Below, in pieces: positions 1 to 8,843 of a DNA stretch of 64,000 nucleotides. A program made the position numbers and the translations under genes. The stretch covers positions 1-64,000 of the forward strand of contig NZ_ALJL01000027.1 of assembly GCF_000287675.1 (NCBI RefSeq), given 5' to 3'. The notes under the pieces were generated by a model. It ran no database searches. It had not been told where the DNA came from and saw only the letters and a list, made by a program, of their open reading frames with translations. This stretch comes from Lachnoanaerobaculum sp. ICM7 (GTDB taxonomy: Bacteria; Bacillota; Clostridia; Lachnospirales; Lachnospiraceae). Position 1 is the stretch's first letter. Every line of letters begins with the position of its first letter.

Positions 1-72
1 AGTGGTAAATATCCTTGTTTTGAATTACAATAATTATTGTGTAAAGTTTTCATCGTAAGTTAATTTTACCAC

Positions 73-112
73 AGAAATAGGACCTTTCGCATGAACGAAT
101 GGTCCTATTTCT
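73..112. terminator. Hairpin, probable terminator of the leftmost minus-strand operon
   Basis: Twelve-base arms AGAAATAGGACC and GGTCCTATTTCT enclose a 16-nt loop whose ends (TTCG/CGAA) can pair further. It lies 40 bp beyond the stop of the hydrolase-like gene at 153-788. No clear T-run follows on either strand, so intrinsic termination is likely but not certain. Bases 1-72 show nothing else recognisable. Confidence 0.5.
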
Positions 113-152
113 TTCAGGGACTTATTTCACAGCCCCTTTTTTATATCCCTTG

Positions 153-788
153 TCACTTAGGATCTTTATTCTTATCCCCTACAACCCAGTAGTCACATAT
201 TTTACCGCCTGATGCCAATGTGCTTTCTCTATGTAATATTCCTCTTCCTTTCTTAAACATAAGATGATCGATATCACAGCACATAGGTAACAGGTCCAGG
301 TAGCCGTTATCTCTGGCAAATTTTTCAATGGGACATCTTGTGAAGTGATAGTAAAAGCCATCTCTGTGAAGTTCCTCATCAAAATTAAAGTCCCAAGTTT
401 TATCCTTATACTCCGTATGTTTATCTGCCCAATCCGCCATCTTATGCATCCTGCCGGCAAACTTTTTCATATCTTTAGGATTATTTAAATCAAAACTGCC
501 TTTTAGTTTACCAATCAATTTGTTATTTAAAAATTCAACAATGATCTCATTAAAATCATCTGCACTGAAATCTCCTGCCCTGCACACAGCCATAAAAACA
601 TATGCCGAATAAATATTGCCGGCCATAGGGTTGTTAGAGCCTATATCCTCAGTATTCTCAATCATTTGTTTGTATAAACCACGAGCCTTTTTCAAACTTT
701 CTTCAGTCTTATCCTTACCGAATTTTCTTATCATAGGTTTTTTTAATAAAAAACTTATTAAACTAAAATATACCCCCTTATATTTCAT
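153..788 (-). CDS. L-2-amino-thiazoline-4-carboxylic acid hydrolase family protein
   Basis: A 211-aa soluble protein resembling the ATC-hydrolase family, whose named member opens a thiazoline ring on the way to L-cysteine; most family members in anaerobes have no tested substrate. Visible features are a C-terminal Cys-Cys-Asp-Ile-Asp-His motif near residues 170-175 followed by a Gly-Arg-Gly turn and a further Cys near 198, which is where this family carries its conserved Cys/Asp/His residues. The ATG at 788 was chosen over an upstream GTG at 812 because AGGGGGT sits just before it. It follows the GH10-like gene by about 30 bp and is probably co-transcribed. The true substrate is unknown. Confidence 0.7.
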   Translation of the reverse strand: MKYKGVYFSLISFLLKKPMIRKFGKDKTEESLKKARGLYKQMIENTEDIGSNNPMAGNIYSAYVFMAVCRAGDFSADDFNEIIVEFLNNKLIGKLKGSFDLNNPKDMKKFAGRMHKMADWADKHTEYKDKTWDFNFDEELHRDGFYYHFTRCPIEKFARDNGYLDLLPMCCDIDHLMFKKGRGILHRESTLASGGKICDYWVVGDKNKDPK

Positions 789-821
789 TAGACCCCCTTT
801 AAACTTTTTCACAAGTTAATT

Positions 822-2093
822 TTACTGATTTGTAAATGCTGTTTGTAAATTATTAAGTTCTAAAACGGCAGGTGCTTCTCTAAAGTTTTGATATGCAAAG
901 ATTCCAAATCCGGAAACCTCTCCGGTTTCTCTTGCAGCCTTTACCTGTCTTAGTAAAATATCATTATATCTTAACCATTCTGAAACTGCATTGCCGTCCT
1001 TTATATCCTTTCCGGTTCTGTAAAGTCCAAGGCCTATATACAGCTTTACATTACTATTACTCTTTCTCTTTAAATCCACCCAGCTGTTTAAACAATTTAT
1101 ATATGAATGCGGTGCCAATATACCTGTTCTTGTTTTTGCTTCAAAACCATGGTATAGCTGTGGCATTATATAGTCAATATATTCATTTGACGCCATCCAT
1201 TTATCAATATCTACAAAATATGATTTATCACTTCTAAGATTTGATAAAAGGGCTACAGGGCTGATTCCAAAAACCGCCTGAGGACGAGCCTCATGTACCG
1301 CCTTGTATACATCTTTTACAAGCATTGACACATTCTCTCTTCTCCACTGTGTAATGCCCAAACCGCTGCCTGAAGCATCATATTCCGCCTTGTCAAAACT
1401 CTTTGCCGGATCACCGTCATTTAATGAAGGATAAAAATAATCATCAAACTGTATACCGTCAATTGCATAGTTTTTGCAAATTTCACTGATTGAATTCACA
1501 AGATAGCTTCTAACCTCCGCACTTGAAGGATTCAGATAATAACTGCCATCATGTAATAATACATTTCTCTGTTTTGAAGGATCTCCCATCCACTGCTTCA
1601 CTATCGAATTATCCGGTATATTTTTCATCATAGAATTGGTAACTCTATAAGGGTTTACCCAAGCATGGAATGAAAGTCCCTGTTTGTGAGCACTTTCAAT
1701 CATATACTCTAAAGGGTCAAAACTCGGAGCCGAATCTTTTGTGACCATAAACTTTGACAATGGGAAAGATTTTAATTTCTGACCATAACTGTCCGAATGA
1801 CTGTGCACATGACAAAATATAGCATTCATTCCACGATTTTTTATATCCGACATAACTTGATCTGCACGTTTCTTAAATGCTTCAACATCTGACGGCATCT
1901 CACTCCAGTCAATATATGAAAACCATACTCCTCTAAGTTCTTTTTGCTCTGCAACTGTGCTGTTAACTGTAACGTTTCTCTTTACAGGTTTAACCGCAGC
2001 ATGAACTTGCAAAGAAGCCAAAGTATTTATTACCAACAACATAGCTATAATTTTGCCGATCAATCCACTAAACCACTTTCTCTTCATCTTCAT
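822..2093 (-). CDS. Secreted glycosyl hydrolase-like 10 (DUF187/FenI-type) protein
   Basis: A 423-aa exported protein. Residues 1-32 form a signal peptide (basic start, hydrophobic core, VHA-A cleavage). The mature part is one GHL10 TIM-barrel: the family opening ELRGVWFSYIDW at about 52-63, HAWVNPYR at 143-150 and GIQFDDYFYP at 213-222, the last holding the acidic pair expected at the active site. Such proteins are predicted to act on cell-envelope glycans; no substrate has been shown. It has its own promoter at 2138-2167 and ends about 30 bp before the following hydrolase-like gene. Confidence 0.85.
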   Translation of the reverse strand: MKMKRKWFSGLIGKIIAMLLVINTLASLQVHAAVKPVKRNVTVNSTVAEQKELRGVWFSYIDWSEMPSDVEAFKKRADQVMSDIKNRGMNAIFCHVHSHSDSYGQKLKSFPLSKFMVTKDSAPSFDPLEYMIESAHKQGLSFHAWVNPYRVTNSMMKNIPDNSIVKQWMGDPSKQRNVLLHDGSYYLNPSSAEVRSYLVNSISEICKNYAIDGIQFDDYFYPSLNDGDPAKSFDKAEYDASGSGLGITQWRRENVSMLVKDVYKAVHEARPQAVFGISPVALLSNLRSDKSYFVDIDKWMASNEYIDYIMPQLYHGFEAKTRTGILAPHSYINCLNSWVDLKRKSNSNVKLYIGLGLYRTGKDIKDGNAVSEWLRYNDILLRQVKAARETGEVSGFGIFAYQNFREAPAVLELNNLQTAFTNQ

Positions 2094-2137
2094 CTCGCTC
2101 TCTATTTTTTAAGTATAATAAGATCACTTAATATCAT

Positions 2138-2167
2138 ACTATAGCTAAGATAAAAAACCAATATCAA
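2138..2167 (-). promoter_or_regulatory. Sigma-A type promoter for the GH10-like gene
   Basis: On the minus strand, -35 TTGATA (2167-2162) and -10 TATAGT (2143-2138) are separated by 18 nt, about 45 bp upstream of the ATG at 2093. Confidence 0.6.
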
Positions 2168-2195
2168 CTTGCTTAAAGACTGATTACAAATACTT

Positions 2196-4445
2196 TTATC
2201 TAAGTTTCACTTCTATAGCACCCATTTTTGAAGTTTCAAATATAATACAACCGTTTTCTTTTAATGTCTCTATTGTTTCAGGGCTTGGATGTCCGTAGTG
2301 ATTATTTTTTCCACAGGATATAACGGCATACTCAGGACTTACATTTTCTATAAAAGCTTTCAGTGAAGAATTCTTTGAACCGTGATGGGCTACCTTTAAG
2401 ATATCCACCTTTCCTATATCAAAATAATTTAATATGCTCTCCTCACTGCTTTTGCCTATATCCCCTGTAAATAACAGCCTCTTTCCATATGTCTCTATAA
2501 CAAATGTCTGGCTTTGCTCATTCACATTTTCCTTATCCGATGTATCAGGCCATAGACAGTCTATCTTTAAATTTTTTCTTTCAAAACAATCCCCCATACT
2601 CAAATATCTTATATTGCATCCGGCCTTCAACGCCTTTTCCTTTAATTTATCATATGAATTATCTTTCATTGCTTGATACGGAAGAAACATGTTCTCAATT
2701 TTTATATCTGTATCAAGTAAATACAGTATTCCGCTTATATGGTCAATATCTGAATGTGTGATAAAGCTCATCTCAATATCATCCACTCCCTTATATAAAA
2801 GAAAAGGCTCCATACTGTATTCACCCAAAGAAGGCTTTGATGTGCTGCCTCCATCTATCAATATATCCAAATCGTCAATATGCATATAAATGCCGTCTCC
2901 CTGTCCCACATCAAGATACACAACACTCTCAGTTTTTAAAAAAGGATATAAAATAAGAACAGTAAACAAAGAAAGTAAAAGATATATTTTTCTACACCTT
3001 AATACAGATATTGCAATTATTAAAAGCAGTAAAATATAATAAATAAATATCTGCCAAGGCTTCGGCCTTCCAAATACAATATAATGATAAGGTAAATACT
3101 TTGTAATAATACACAGAAAATCATAGAATCTTAAAATAGCGACGGTAAATACACTTATATATTTATATAAAATCAGTCTTAATATATTTAAAACCAAAGA
3201 AAGCATAGAAGAATAAAGTACAAAACTCATAAGTGGTATAACTAAAATATTAATTAAGAAAGCATATAAGGGGAATGTATAAAAATAATACAATGTAACC
3301 GGTAAGGTCAAAAGCTGAACTCCGATACTTACGACAAGAATTTTAAATACTCTATAACTACAGGAGGATTTGTCCTTTTTTTCCACAGGCTTAAATCTTT
3401 TTATAATAAATGCAATAGGTCCTCCAAGGCTCAAAACCGCCGCAAAAGAGAGTTGAAAACTTAATCCGAAAGGCTCAAACGGTGAAATAAGGCTTATGGT
3501 TACCGCACTGATACTAAGTGCAGATATAATACAATAACTTCTTCCTATTACCTCGGCAATAAAGTAAAGTATAAGCATAGTACTTGCTCTTACAATACTT
3601 ACACTATCACCTACCAATAATCCGTAAAACACTAAAAATACACTTGCAAGACTTGCTGAAAGTAAAAAACTTCTTTGCAGTATTTTTCTTAGAAGTTTGT
3701 AAAGGCCTATACCGAACAATGAAACATGAAGACCTGAAATAGCAAGTATATGGGATATTCCGCTTCTTTGATACAGTTTATAAGTACCTTTATCAAGTTC
3801 TCCCCTCATCCCAAGTATAATAGCTTTTATAAATCCGGCTTTGTCAGACTCAAAAGTCTCATCTATTTTTGTATTAAGGTATTGTCTTAATGAAAAGAAA
3901 AACTCACCTATATTATCACAGCTTTTATCAACCACCCTATAGTCACTCACCGACATTTTTACATATATGCCCTTGGTTCTATAATAACTTTTTGCATCAA
4001 ATTCACCGGGGTTGGTCCCTTTGCTTATCTCTTCAAGCCTCCCTTCAAACTTTACCTTATTTCCAATGTGAATGTCATTTAAAAAGATTTCATCTTTTAG
4101 ATAGTAGATTACTCCTTCACAGATAATCATTACATTATCATCTTTAAAAATAATACTTTTTACTCTTCCACATAATGAAGTGTTTTTCCCATCGTTATCC
4201 ACATCAGCTATAAAGTTATTCATATATCGGATTTCATATTTGATTCTTAGAATAAAGATACTGCATATTAGAAAAAATATCAGAAAGTAAATTAATTTGA
4301 ATTTTATAATTTTTTTGAATTTCAGAATAATTAAGACCGCAGCCGCGATGGGAATTCCCACCGCGAGCCTATATATACCGAAATAATACCCTAAAAGCTC
4401 TCCAAGCAAACAGGCCGTTACTATAAGTACACATGGTCTTTTCAT
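2196..4445 (-). CDS. comEC: ComEC/Rec2 family DNA-uptake channel protein
   Basis: A 749-aa polytopic membrane protein with the three-part ComEC layout: an N-terminal membrane anchor and external OB-like region, a central Competence domain with many membrane helices (roughly 215-490; SHILAISGLHVSLFG is the family signature), and a C-terminal metallo-beta-lactamase domain (about 510-749) with VYLDVGQGDG, THSDIDHISG and VAHHGSKNS. In naturally competent bacteria ComEC carries single-stranded DNA across the membrane, and the lactamase domain is proposed to degrade the other strand. No comEA lies next to it. It starts 2 bp after the GerMN lipoprotein gene, so the two are co-transcribed. Confidence 0.93.
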   Translation of the reverse strand: MKRPCVLIVTACLLGELLGYYFGIYRLAVGIPIAAAVLIILKFKKIIKFKLIYFLIFFLICSIFILRIKYEIRYMNNFIADVDNDGKNTSLCGRVKSIIFKDDNVMIICEGVIYYLKDEIFLNDIHIGNKVKFEGRLEEISKGTNPGEFDAKSYYRTKGIYVKMSVSDYRVVDKSCDNIGEFFFSLRQYLNTKIDETFESDKAGFIKAIILGMRGELDKGTYKLYQRSGISHILAISGLHVSLFGIGLYKLLRKILQRSFLLSASLASVFLVFYGLLVGDSVSIVRASTMLILYFIAEVIGRSYCIISALSISAVTISLISPFEPFGLSFQLSFAAVLSLGGPIAFIIKRFKPVEKKDKSSCSYRVFKILVVSIGVQLLTLPVTLYYFYTFPLYAFLINILVIPLMSFVLYSSMLSLVLNILRLILYKYISVFTVAILRFYDFLCIITKYLPYHYIVFGRPKPWQIFIYYILLLLIIAISVLRCRKIYLLLSLFTVLILYPFLKTESVVYLDVGQGDGIYMHIDDLDILIDGGSTSKPSLGEYSMEPFLLYKGVDDIEMSFITHSDIDHISGILYLLDTDIKIENMFLPYQAMKDNSYDKLKEKALKAGCNIRYLSMGDCFERKNLKIDCLWPDTSDKENVNEQSQTFVIETYGKRLLFTGDIGKSSEESILNYFDIGKVDILKVAHHGSKNSSLKAFIENVSPEYAVISCGKNNHYGHPSPETIETLKENGCIIFETSKMGAIEVKLR

Positions 4446-4447
4446 TT

Positions 4448-5371
4448 TTAATCCTCTTTTAGATAATCAAGATTTCTCTCTACAGAAGTTCCCAAAGAGA
4501 TTGTATTATATTTTTTATCGGATTTTCCGTTTACAAGTATCTGCACTCTGCTTATATTCGGCAATTCGGAAAGTGAATCCACTATTGAGTATATTGTAAT
4601 ACTGTCAAGAACATCCGGTATTGCATTGAGGAAGGCCTCATCAAAATTTACATAACAGATACCCTCATTCATTGTAACGCTTACTACCTTTGTATCACTT
4701 GGTATAGTAGCCTTCAAACCGACTGTTTCAGGTCCTTTTAAAAGTTCATCAACTATAATTCGCTCTTTTGATGTATTGATATCATAAAACACATCTCTTG
4801 CCTCCGGCACCAGCTTTGTCCCTGATTCATCTGCAAAGTAAAGCATAAGTGTGGCTTTTTCAAAGCTGTTTATGTTTGAAACATTATTTATAAAGTTGTT
4901 GGCACTTATAAGTCCTACATTTTCTCCCAAGGCGTTTACAAGAGGCTGGTCTCCCGAACGAATACTTATGTACTCTATTCCCTCTATCTGTGTAAATGTC
5001 TTTGCCAAAGCTGCCCTTGCAAGTATTTCTCTGGTAACGTCCATTCCCTGATAGTTTGTATCGAAGTTTAAATATAAAATATTTCCGTCTATATCAAATC
5101 CCTGATATGTAACCTTGTCAGGTAAAGCGCCCACCGCTTCCAAATCATCCGGCACCTTTAAAAAATGTGTCATAAGTTCTTTTATCAGTCCGTTTGTATT
5201 GCTCTTGCCTGAAGCTGCGGTGTATCGGCTCTCCACCAGGGTATTAATATTTGTATTTAAATAATAAATATTGTATTCATTTTCCGCTAAAGGCGGTATC
5301 TCCTTTTTCTTACAGGATACAAGAGTTATAGAAAGCAGAACCATTACTATAATCACAAATTTGTTTCTCAC
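4448..5371 (-). CDS. GerMN-domain lipoprotein
   Basis: A 307-aa lipoprotein: a hydrophobic signal ends in LVSC with the lipid-bearing Cys at residue 20. Two GerMN-type domains follow, about 40-150 and 180-300, each ending in a Tyr/Leu-(N)-Phe-Asp segment (LYLNFDTNYQG, CYVNFDEAFLN). GerMN occurs in spore germination GerM and in actinobacterial LpqB, which works with the MtrAB two-component system. The GTG start overlaps the stop of the sensor kinase gene (GTGA), with AGGAGG just upstream, so kinase and lipoprotein are translationally coupled; a role in modulating the kinase from outside the membrane is an inference. Confidence 0.85.
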   Translation of the reverse strand: MRNKFVIIVMVLLSITLVSCKKKEIPPLAENEYNIYYLNTNINTLVESRYTAASGKSNTNGLIKELMTHFLKVPDDLEAVGALPDKVTYQGFDIDGNILYLNFDTNYQGMDVTREILARAALAKTFTQIEGIEYISIRSGDQPLVNALGENVGLISANNFINNVSNINSFEKATLMLYFADESGTKLVPEARDVFYDINTSKERIIVDELLKGPETVGLKATIPSDTKVVSVTMNEGICYVNFDEAFLNAIPDVLDSITIYSIVDSLSELPNISRVQILVNGKSDKKYNTISLGTSVERNLDYLKED

Positions 5372-6828
5372 TTCTTATCCCTCCTTTTTACATGATTTAG
5401 AGGAATTCTGACTGTAAACGTGGTTCCCTCACCCTCTTTACCGGAAACTTTTATAATACCGTCATGTAAATGAACTACATTCCTTGTAATAGCAAGTCCC
5501 AAACCGGTACCTCCTGTCTGCCTGGACCTTGCCTTATCTATGCGATAAAATCTTTCAAAGATAAGATCTCTATACTCAGGGGCTATTCCGTCTCCCGAGT
5601 CTTTTACCTTTATATAGAAAAACTTGTGATCCGCGTCAATACTTACCTTTACAAAACCGCCATCCTTATTATATTTGATTGCATTTTCTATAAGATTATT
5701 TATGGCCAATGACAACTTGGTTTCATCCACATCGGCACTTACATCTCTGATGGTCTCAAAAGTCATTTCTATATCACGCTTTTGTGCTATAGGTCTCAGT
5801 CTTTTCAAGATTTGTTTTATAAGCTGATTTATATCAACCTGCTCGGTTACCAAAGTGTTGGCTGACTTATCAAGCTTCACCAAAGAGAGAAGATCGTCTA
5901 TTATCTTTGCCTCTCTGTCTATCTCATCTGAAATATCTTGCATAAACTCCGCATACATCTCATTCGGTACGTTTTCCATACTCATTAAAGAATCCGCCAA
6001 TACTCTTATAGATGTAATAGGTGTCTTTAACTCATGAGACACATTGGCCACAAACTCATCTCTGGATTTATCTGCATCCTGTAGCTTTGCAAGAGTAGTA
6101 TTGATATTCTCGGAAATAGATTTGGTCAGCTGATATTCATTATGCTCTATCTTTTGATCAAGCTTTCCATAACCTATACTTGATATATCATCTCTTAAAT
6201 TTATAAGTGGCCTTAACAGTCTTCCGCCTATGATAACAGAAAGCACAAATACTATTGCTGTAAGTGTTATATATAAAAACCTCTCGGTATTTCCAACACC
6301 TTCGGCTACCGAGACCAGATTCTCTGTAGACGCAATAAACATTAAGACTCCGTCTATATTCTGATTATCAATATTCTCATATATAGGCATTGTTTGCAAA
6401 ATATATGATTTGGTCTTATTGTATATATTTGTATTGTTGCCGTTGAATGTTCCTATTATTTCCGGAGAGATATTTATCTTACCTGTTGCCAGATTAAAAG
6501 TATCTTCAATAGTCGTATAGGATTTATCTATTATAACTATCCTACCGTTATATATATCCGCCACTGTATCTATCTCAGATCTTATAACCTCTCTGTTATC
6601 GGAATTTTTCAAAAAATTTCCTCTTGTGAGTTTATTGCTGAGCATAAGACATTTTGTCTGCAACTCTATTTTTCTGGCATCGACTCTTGAGGTGAAATTC
6701 GTACGGCTTACAATTCCTCCATATATAAATATAGGTAAGACACCGAAAAGTAAAAATACTACAGACAAAAGCACTCTCAAATTTATAGGAGGCAGTTTAA
6801 ATTTCGTTTTTTTCTTTTCAACATCCAT
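5368..6828 (-). CDS. Sensor histidine kinase (HAMP-HisKA-HATPase)
   Basis: A 486-aa membrane kinase. Numbered from the ATG at 6828: a membrane helix near 19-39, an extracellular sensor of about 145 residues, a second helix near 185-205, a HAMP segment, the phospho-acceptor motif SHELKTPI with His at 265, then ATP-binding boxes NNLIENAIKYN (about 377-387), DSGDGI and GGTGLGLAI. All key kinase residues are present. No response regulator gene is adjacent or in the window, so its partner is elsewhere. A TTG 36 bp upstream would overlap degV; the ATG 5 bp after the degV stop is preferred. GerMN and comEC genes follow in the same operon. Confidence 0.9.
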   Translation of the reverse strand: MDVEKKKTKFKLPPINLRVLLSVVFLLFGVLPIFIYGGIVSRTNFTSRVDARKIELQTKCLMLSNKLTRGNFLKNSDNREVIRSEIDTVADIYNGRIVIIDKSYTTIEDTFNLATGKINISPEIIGTFNGNNTNIYNKTKSYILQTMPIYENIDNQNIDGVLMFIASTENLVSVAEGVGNTERFLYITLTAIVFVLSVIIGGRLLRPLINLRDDISSIGYGKLDQKIEHNEYQLTKSISENINTTLAKLQDADKSRDEFVANVSHELKTPITSIRVLADSLMSMENVPNEMYAEFMQDISDEIDREAKIIDDLLSLVKLDKSANTLVTEQVDINQLIKQILKRLRPIAQKRDIEMTFETIRDVSADVDETKLSLAINNLIENAIKYNKDGGFVKVSIDADHKFFYIKVKDSGDGIAPEYRDLIFERFYRIDKARSRQTGGTGLGLAITRNVVHLHDGIIKVSGKEGEGTTFTVRIPLNHVKRRDKK

Positions 6829-6832
6829 AATC

Positions 6833-7699
6833 TTACTTAATACTTGACTTTCTTGCTGCCGCAATAGCTACTGTTCCCGGTCCGATATGTGTTGCTACGG
6901 AAAGTGAAAGATTAACTATATCCACCTTTCCAAAAACAGGCTCAAGCTCTGTTGCAAATTCATTCGCAAAATCAAGCGCATCGTACTGTGCTATCATTAC
7001 TCTGGACTTTTTGGCATCCGGATCATCAAGTCTTTCTGCAAGATCCTTTTTTAACGCTTCAAGCATTATCTGCTTTGCCTGTTTAAATGTTCTGGCTTTT
7101 CCATAAGCATCAATCTTTGATTCATGAATTTGAAGTACAGGCTTTATCTTTAGCAATGAAGCAAGAGCGGCTGCCATAGGTGTGATCCTTCCGCCCTTTT
7201 TAAGATACTTCAAGTCACTTACCATCAAATAGATTCCTGATTTACCCGCATCGGCTTCAAGCTTTTCCTTTATCTTTTCAGGTGACATGCCCTCTTTAAG
7301 CATCTCTATTGCATCCAAACCGGCACTTATCTGTGTGATTGATATTCTCTTATTATCCACTACAAATACCTTACCGAAGAATTCATCCTCATTTGAAAGC
7401 ATTATTGCTGTATCACATGAACCTGAAAGCCCTGATGTCATAGGTATATGTATTATTGAATCATACTCTTTTAAAAGTTCAGTCCACAGATTCATCACCT
7501 CTTCAGGTGAGGGCTGTGATGTCACTATATCGGCACCGTTCTTTTGTAATCTTAAGAACTCATCATATGTAATATCCTTACCGTCCAGATATTCTTTTCC
7601 GTCTATCATAAACGGCATAGGCAAAATATACATGCCAAGCTCTCTTGCCTCTTCCTTTGTCAAACCACTGTTACTATCCAATACAACCGCTGTACTCAT
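6833..7699 (-). CDS. DegV family fatty-acid-binding protein
   Basis: A 288-aa cytosolic protein with the DegV fold: LDSNSGLT near residues 7-14, the fatty-acid head-group loop MTSGLSGSCDTA near 90-100, YLKKGGRI near 165 and a C-terminal THIGPGTVAI. Family members bind fatty acids; some serve as FakB subunits that present fatty acid to the kinase FakA. No fakA-like gene is in the window. Its ATG overlaps the stop of the 55-aa membrane peptide (TAATG), which makes coupled translation likely. A second DegV paralogue is at 33532-34413. Confidence 0.9.
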   Translation of the reverse strand: MSTAVVLDSNSGLTKEEARELGMYILPMPFMIDGKEYLDGKDITYDEFLRLQKNGADIVTSQPSPEEVMNLWTELLKEYDSIIHIPMTSGLSGSCDTAIMLSNEDEFFGKVFVVDNKRISITQISAGLDAIEMLKEGMSPEKIKEKLEADAGKSGIYLMVSDLKYLKKGGRITPMAAALASLLKIKPVLQIHESKIDAYGKARTFKQAKQIMLEALKKDLAERLDDPDAKKSRVMIAQYDALDFANEFATELEPVFGKVDIVNLSLSVATHIGPGTVAIAAARKSSIK

Positions 7700-7866
7700 T
7701 AGCCTCTATCCTTACCCTTTGCTATTTCATCAATTACATTATTTTTAATCATATCATCTATGATATCATTTCCGTTTTTTTCTTCATCCTCTTCCATCTT
7801 TGCATGAAGTACATAGACTGCACATACAAAGACAAGTATCAAAATCAGCACTGCTATTCTGATCAT
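7699..7866 (-). CDS. 55-aa single-pass membrane peptide
   Basis: A small frame locked into its operon on both sides: ATG overlaps the dipeptidase stop (ATGA) and its TAA overlaps the degV start (TAATG). The peptide begins MIRIAVLILILVFVCAVYVL, one membrane helix at about 2-21, followed by a highly charged tail of about 34 residues rich in Glu, Asp and Lys. No family is recognised. The tight fit to both neighbours and the sensible membrane-helix-plus-tail design support a real gene rather than chance. Confidence 0.7.
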   Translation of the reverse strand: MIRIAVLILILVFVCAVYVLHAKMEEDEEKNGNDIIDDMIKNNVIDEIAKGKDRG

Positions 7867-8843
7867 TTAATCACTTCCTTTATAATTCTGAGTGCATTTT
7901 TATATGTTATATTTTCAATAAGACTTGCGCTAAAACCTTCTCTCTCCATCGCATCTGTCAGGCGTCCCATTCCCCCGGCATCCTTCCACTCTAAAGTATC
8001 ACTAAATCCGTCATAGTCCGAACCTAAAGCTACAAATTCGCTTCCTCCAACATTTACCATATATTTCAGCATATCTATAGTATCGTCTATATAGGCTTTT
8101 CTTTCTCTGTTTGAAAAATCCTTCGATAGGAACTCAGGATAAAAGTTAAGCCCCGAAATGCATCCTTTATTTGCCATCTTCTTTATCATATCATCAGTCA
8201 AATTTCTCGGGTGATTGCATACGGTTCTGGCATTTGAATGACTGGCAACAAAAGGCTTTTTTGCAATATCAATTATATCATAAATTCCCGCATCCGAAAG
8301 ATGTGAAACATCAACTATTATTCCCAACTCTTCCATTTTTTCCACAACTTCAAATCCGAAGGGTTTAAGACCGTTGTCTTTATCAGGGTTATAGCCGACA
8401 CATTCACCGTTTTCTATAATTCGTTTATTGCCAAAGCCTATGCAGTTTTCAAAATTCCAGGTAAGAGTTATCATCCTTACACCTCTGTTGTATAAGTGTA
8501 TAAGATTTTCTATACTGCCCTCTATCGCCTCACCCTCTTCTATTGTGAGGAATGCTGAGATCTTATTGTTTTCCTTGTTTTTTTGGATATCGCTATAGCT
8601 TTTTGCAAAAGCAATATCAGATGAATTTTTCTCTATTTCGTCTTCATACAAATCAATCAGTTCATTTACATATTTATACGGTGAGTCCACCTCTTTTAAA
8701 TATGTAAACATAGCAAAGCATTGTAAAAGTACATCTGATTTTTTCAGCTTGTTTATATCAATCATTAAATCATTCTCTTTTAGACTTATACCCTTATTTT
8801 TATATATTTCACTGATTGTATCACAATGTAAATCAACTATCAT
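7863..8843 (-). CDS. Membrane dipeptidase (peptidase family M19)
   Basis: A 326-aa zinc peptidase of the renal-dipeptidase family, which cleaves dipeptides, including some with D-residues. Visible metal-site elements are DLHCDTI at residues 4-10 (His-x-Asp), the Glu in FLTIEEGEA, DVSHLSDAG and ASHSNARTVCNHPRNLTD, and the closing ALGSDYDGF. Length is close to the bacterial family norm (about 310-330). The start overlaps the MATE gene stop by 4 bp and the end overlaps the small membrane peptide by 4 bp, giving one coupled operon. Confidence 0.9.
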   Translation of the reverse strand: MIVDLHCDTISEIYKNKGISLKENDLMIDINKLKKSDVLLQCFAMFTYLKEVDSPYKYVNELIDLYEDEIEKNSSDIAFAKSYSDIQKNKENNKISAFLTIEEGEAIEGSIENLIHLYNRGVRMITLTWNFENCIGFGNKRIIENGECVGYNPDKDNGLKPFGFEVVEKMEELGIIVDVSHLSDAGIYDIIDIAKKPFVASHSNARTVCNHPRNLTDDMIKKMANKGCISGLNFYPEFLSKDFSNRERKAYIDDTIDMLKYMVNVGGSEFVALGSDYDGFSDTLEWKDAGGMGRLTDAMEREGFSASLIENITYKNALRIIKEVIK

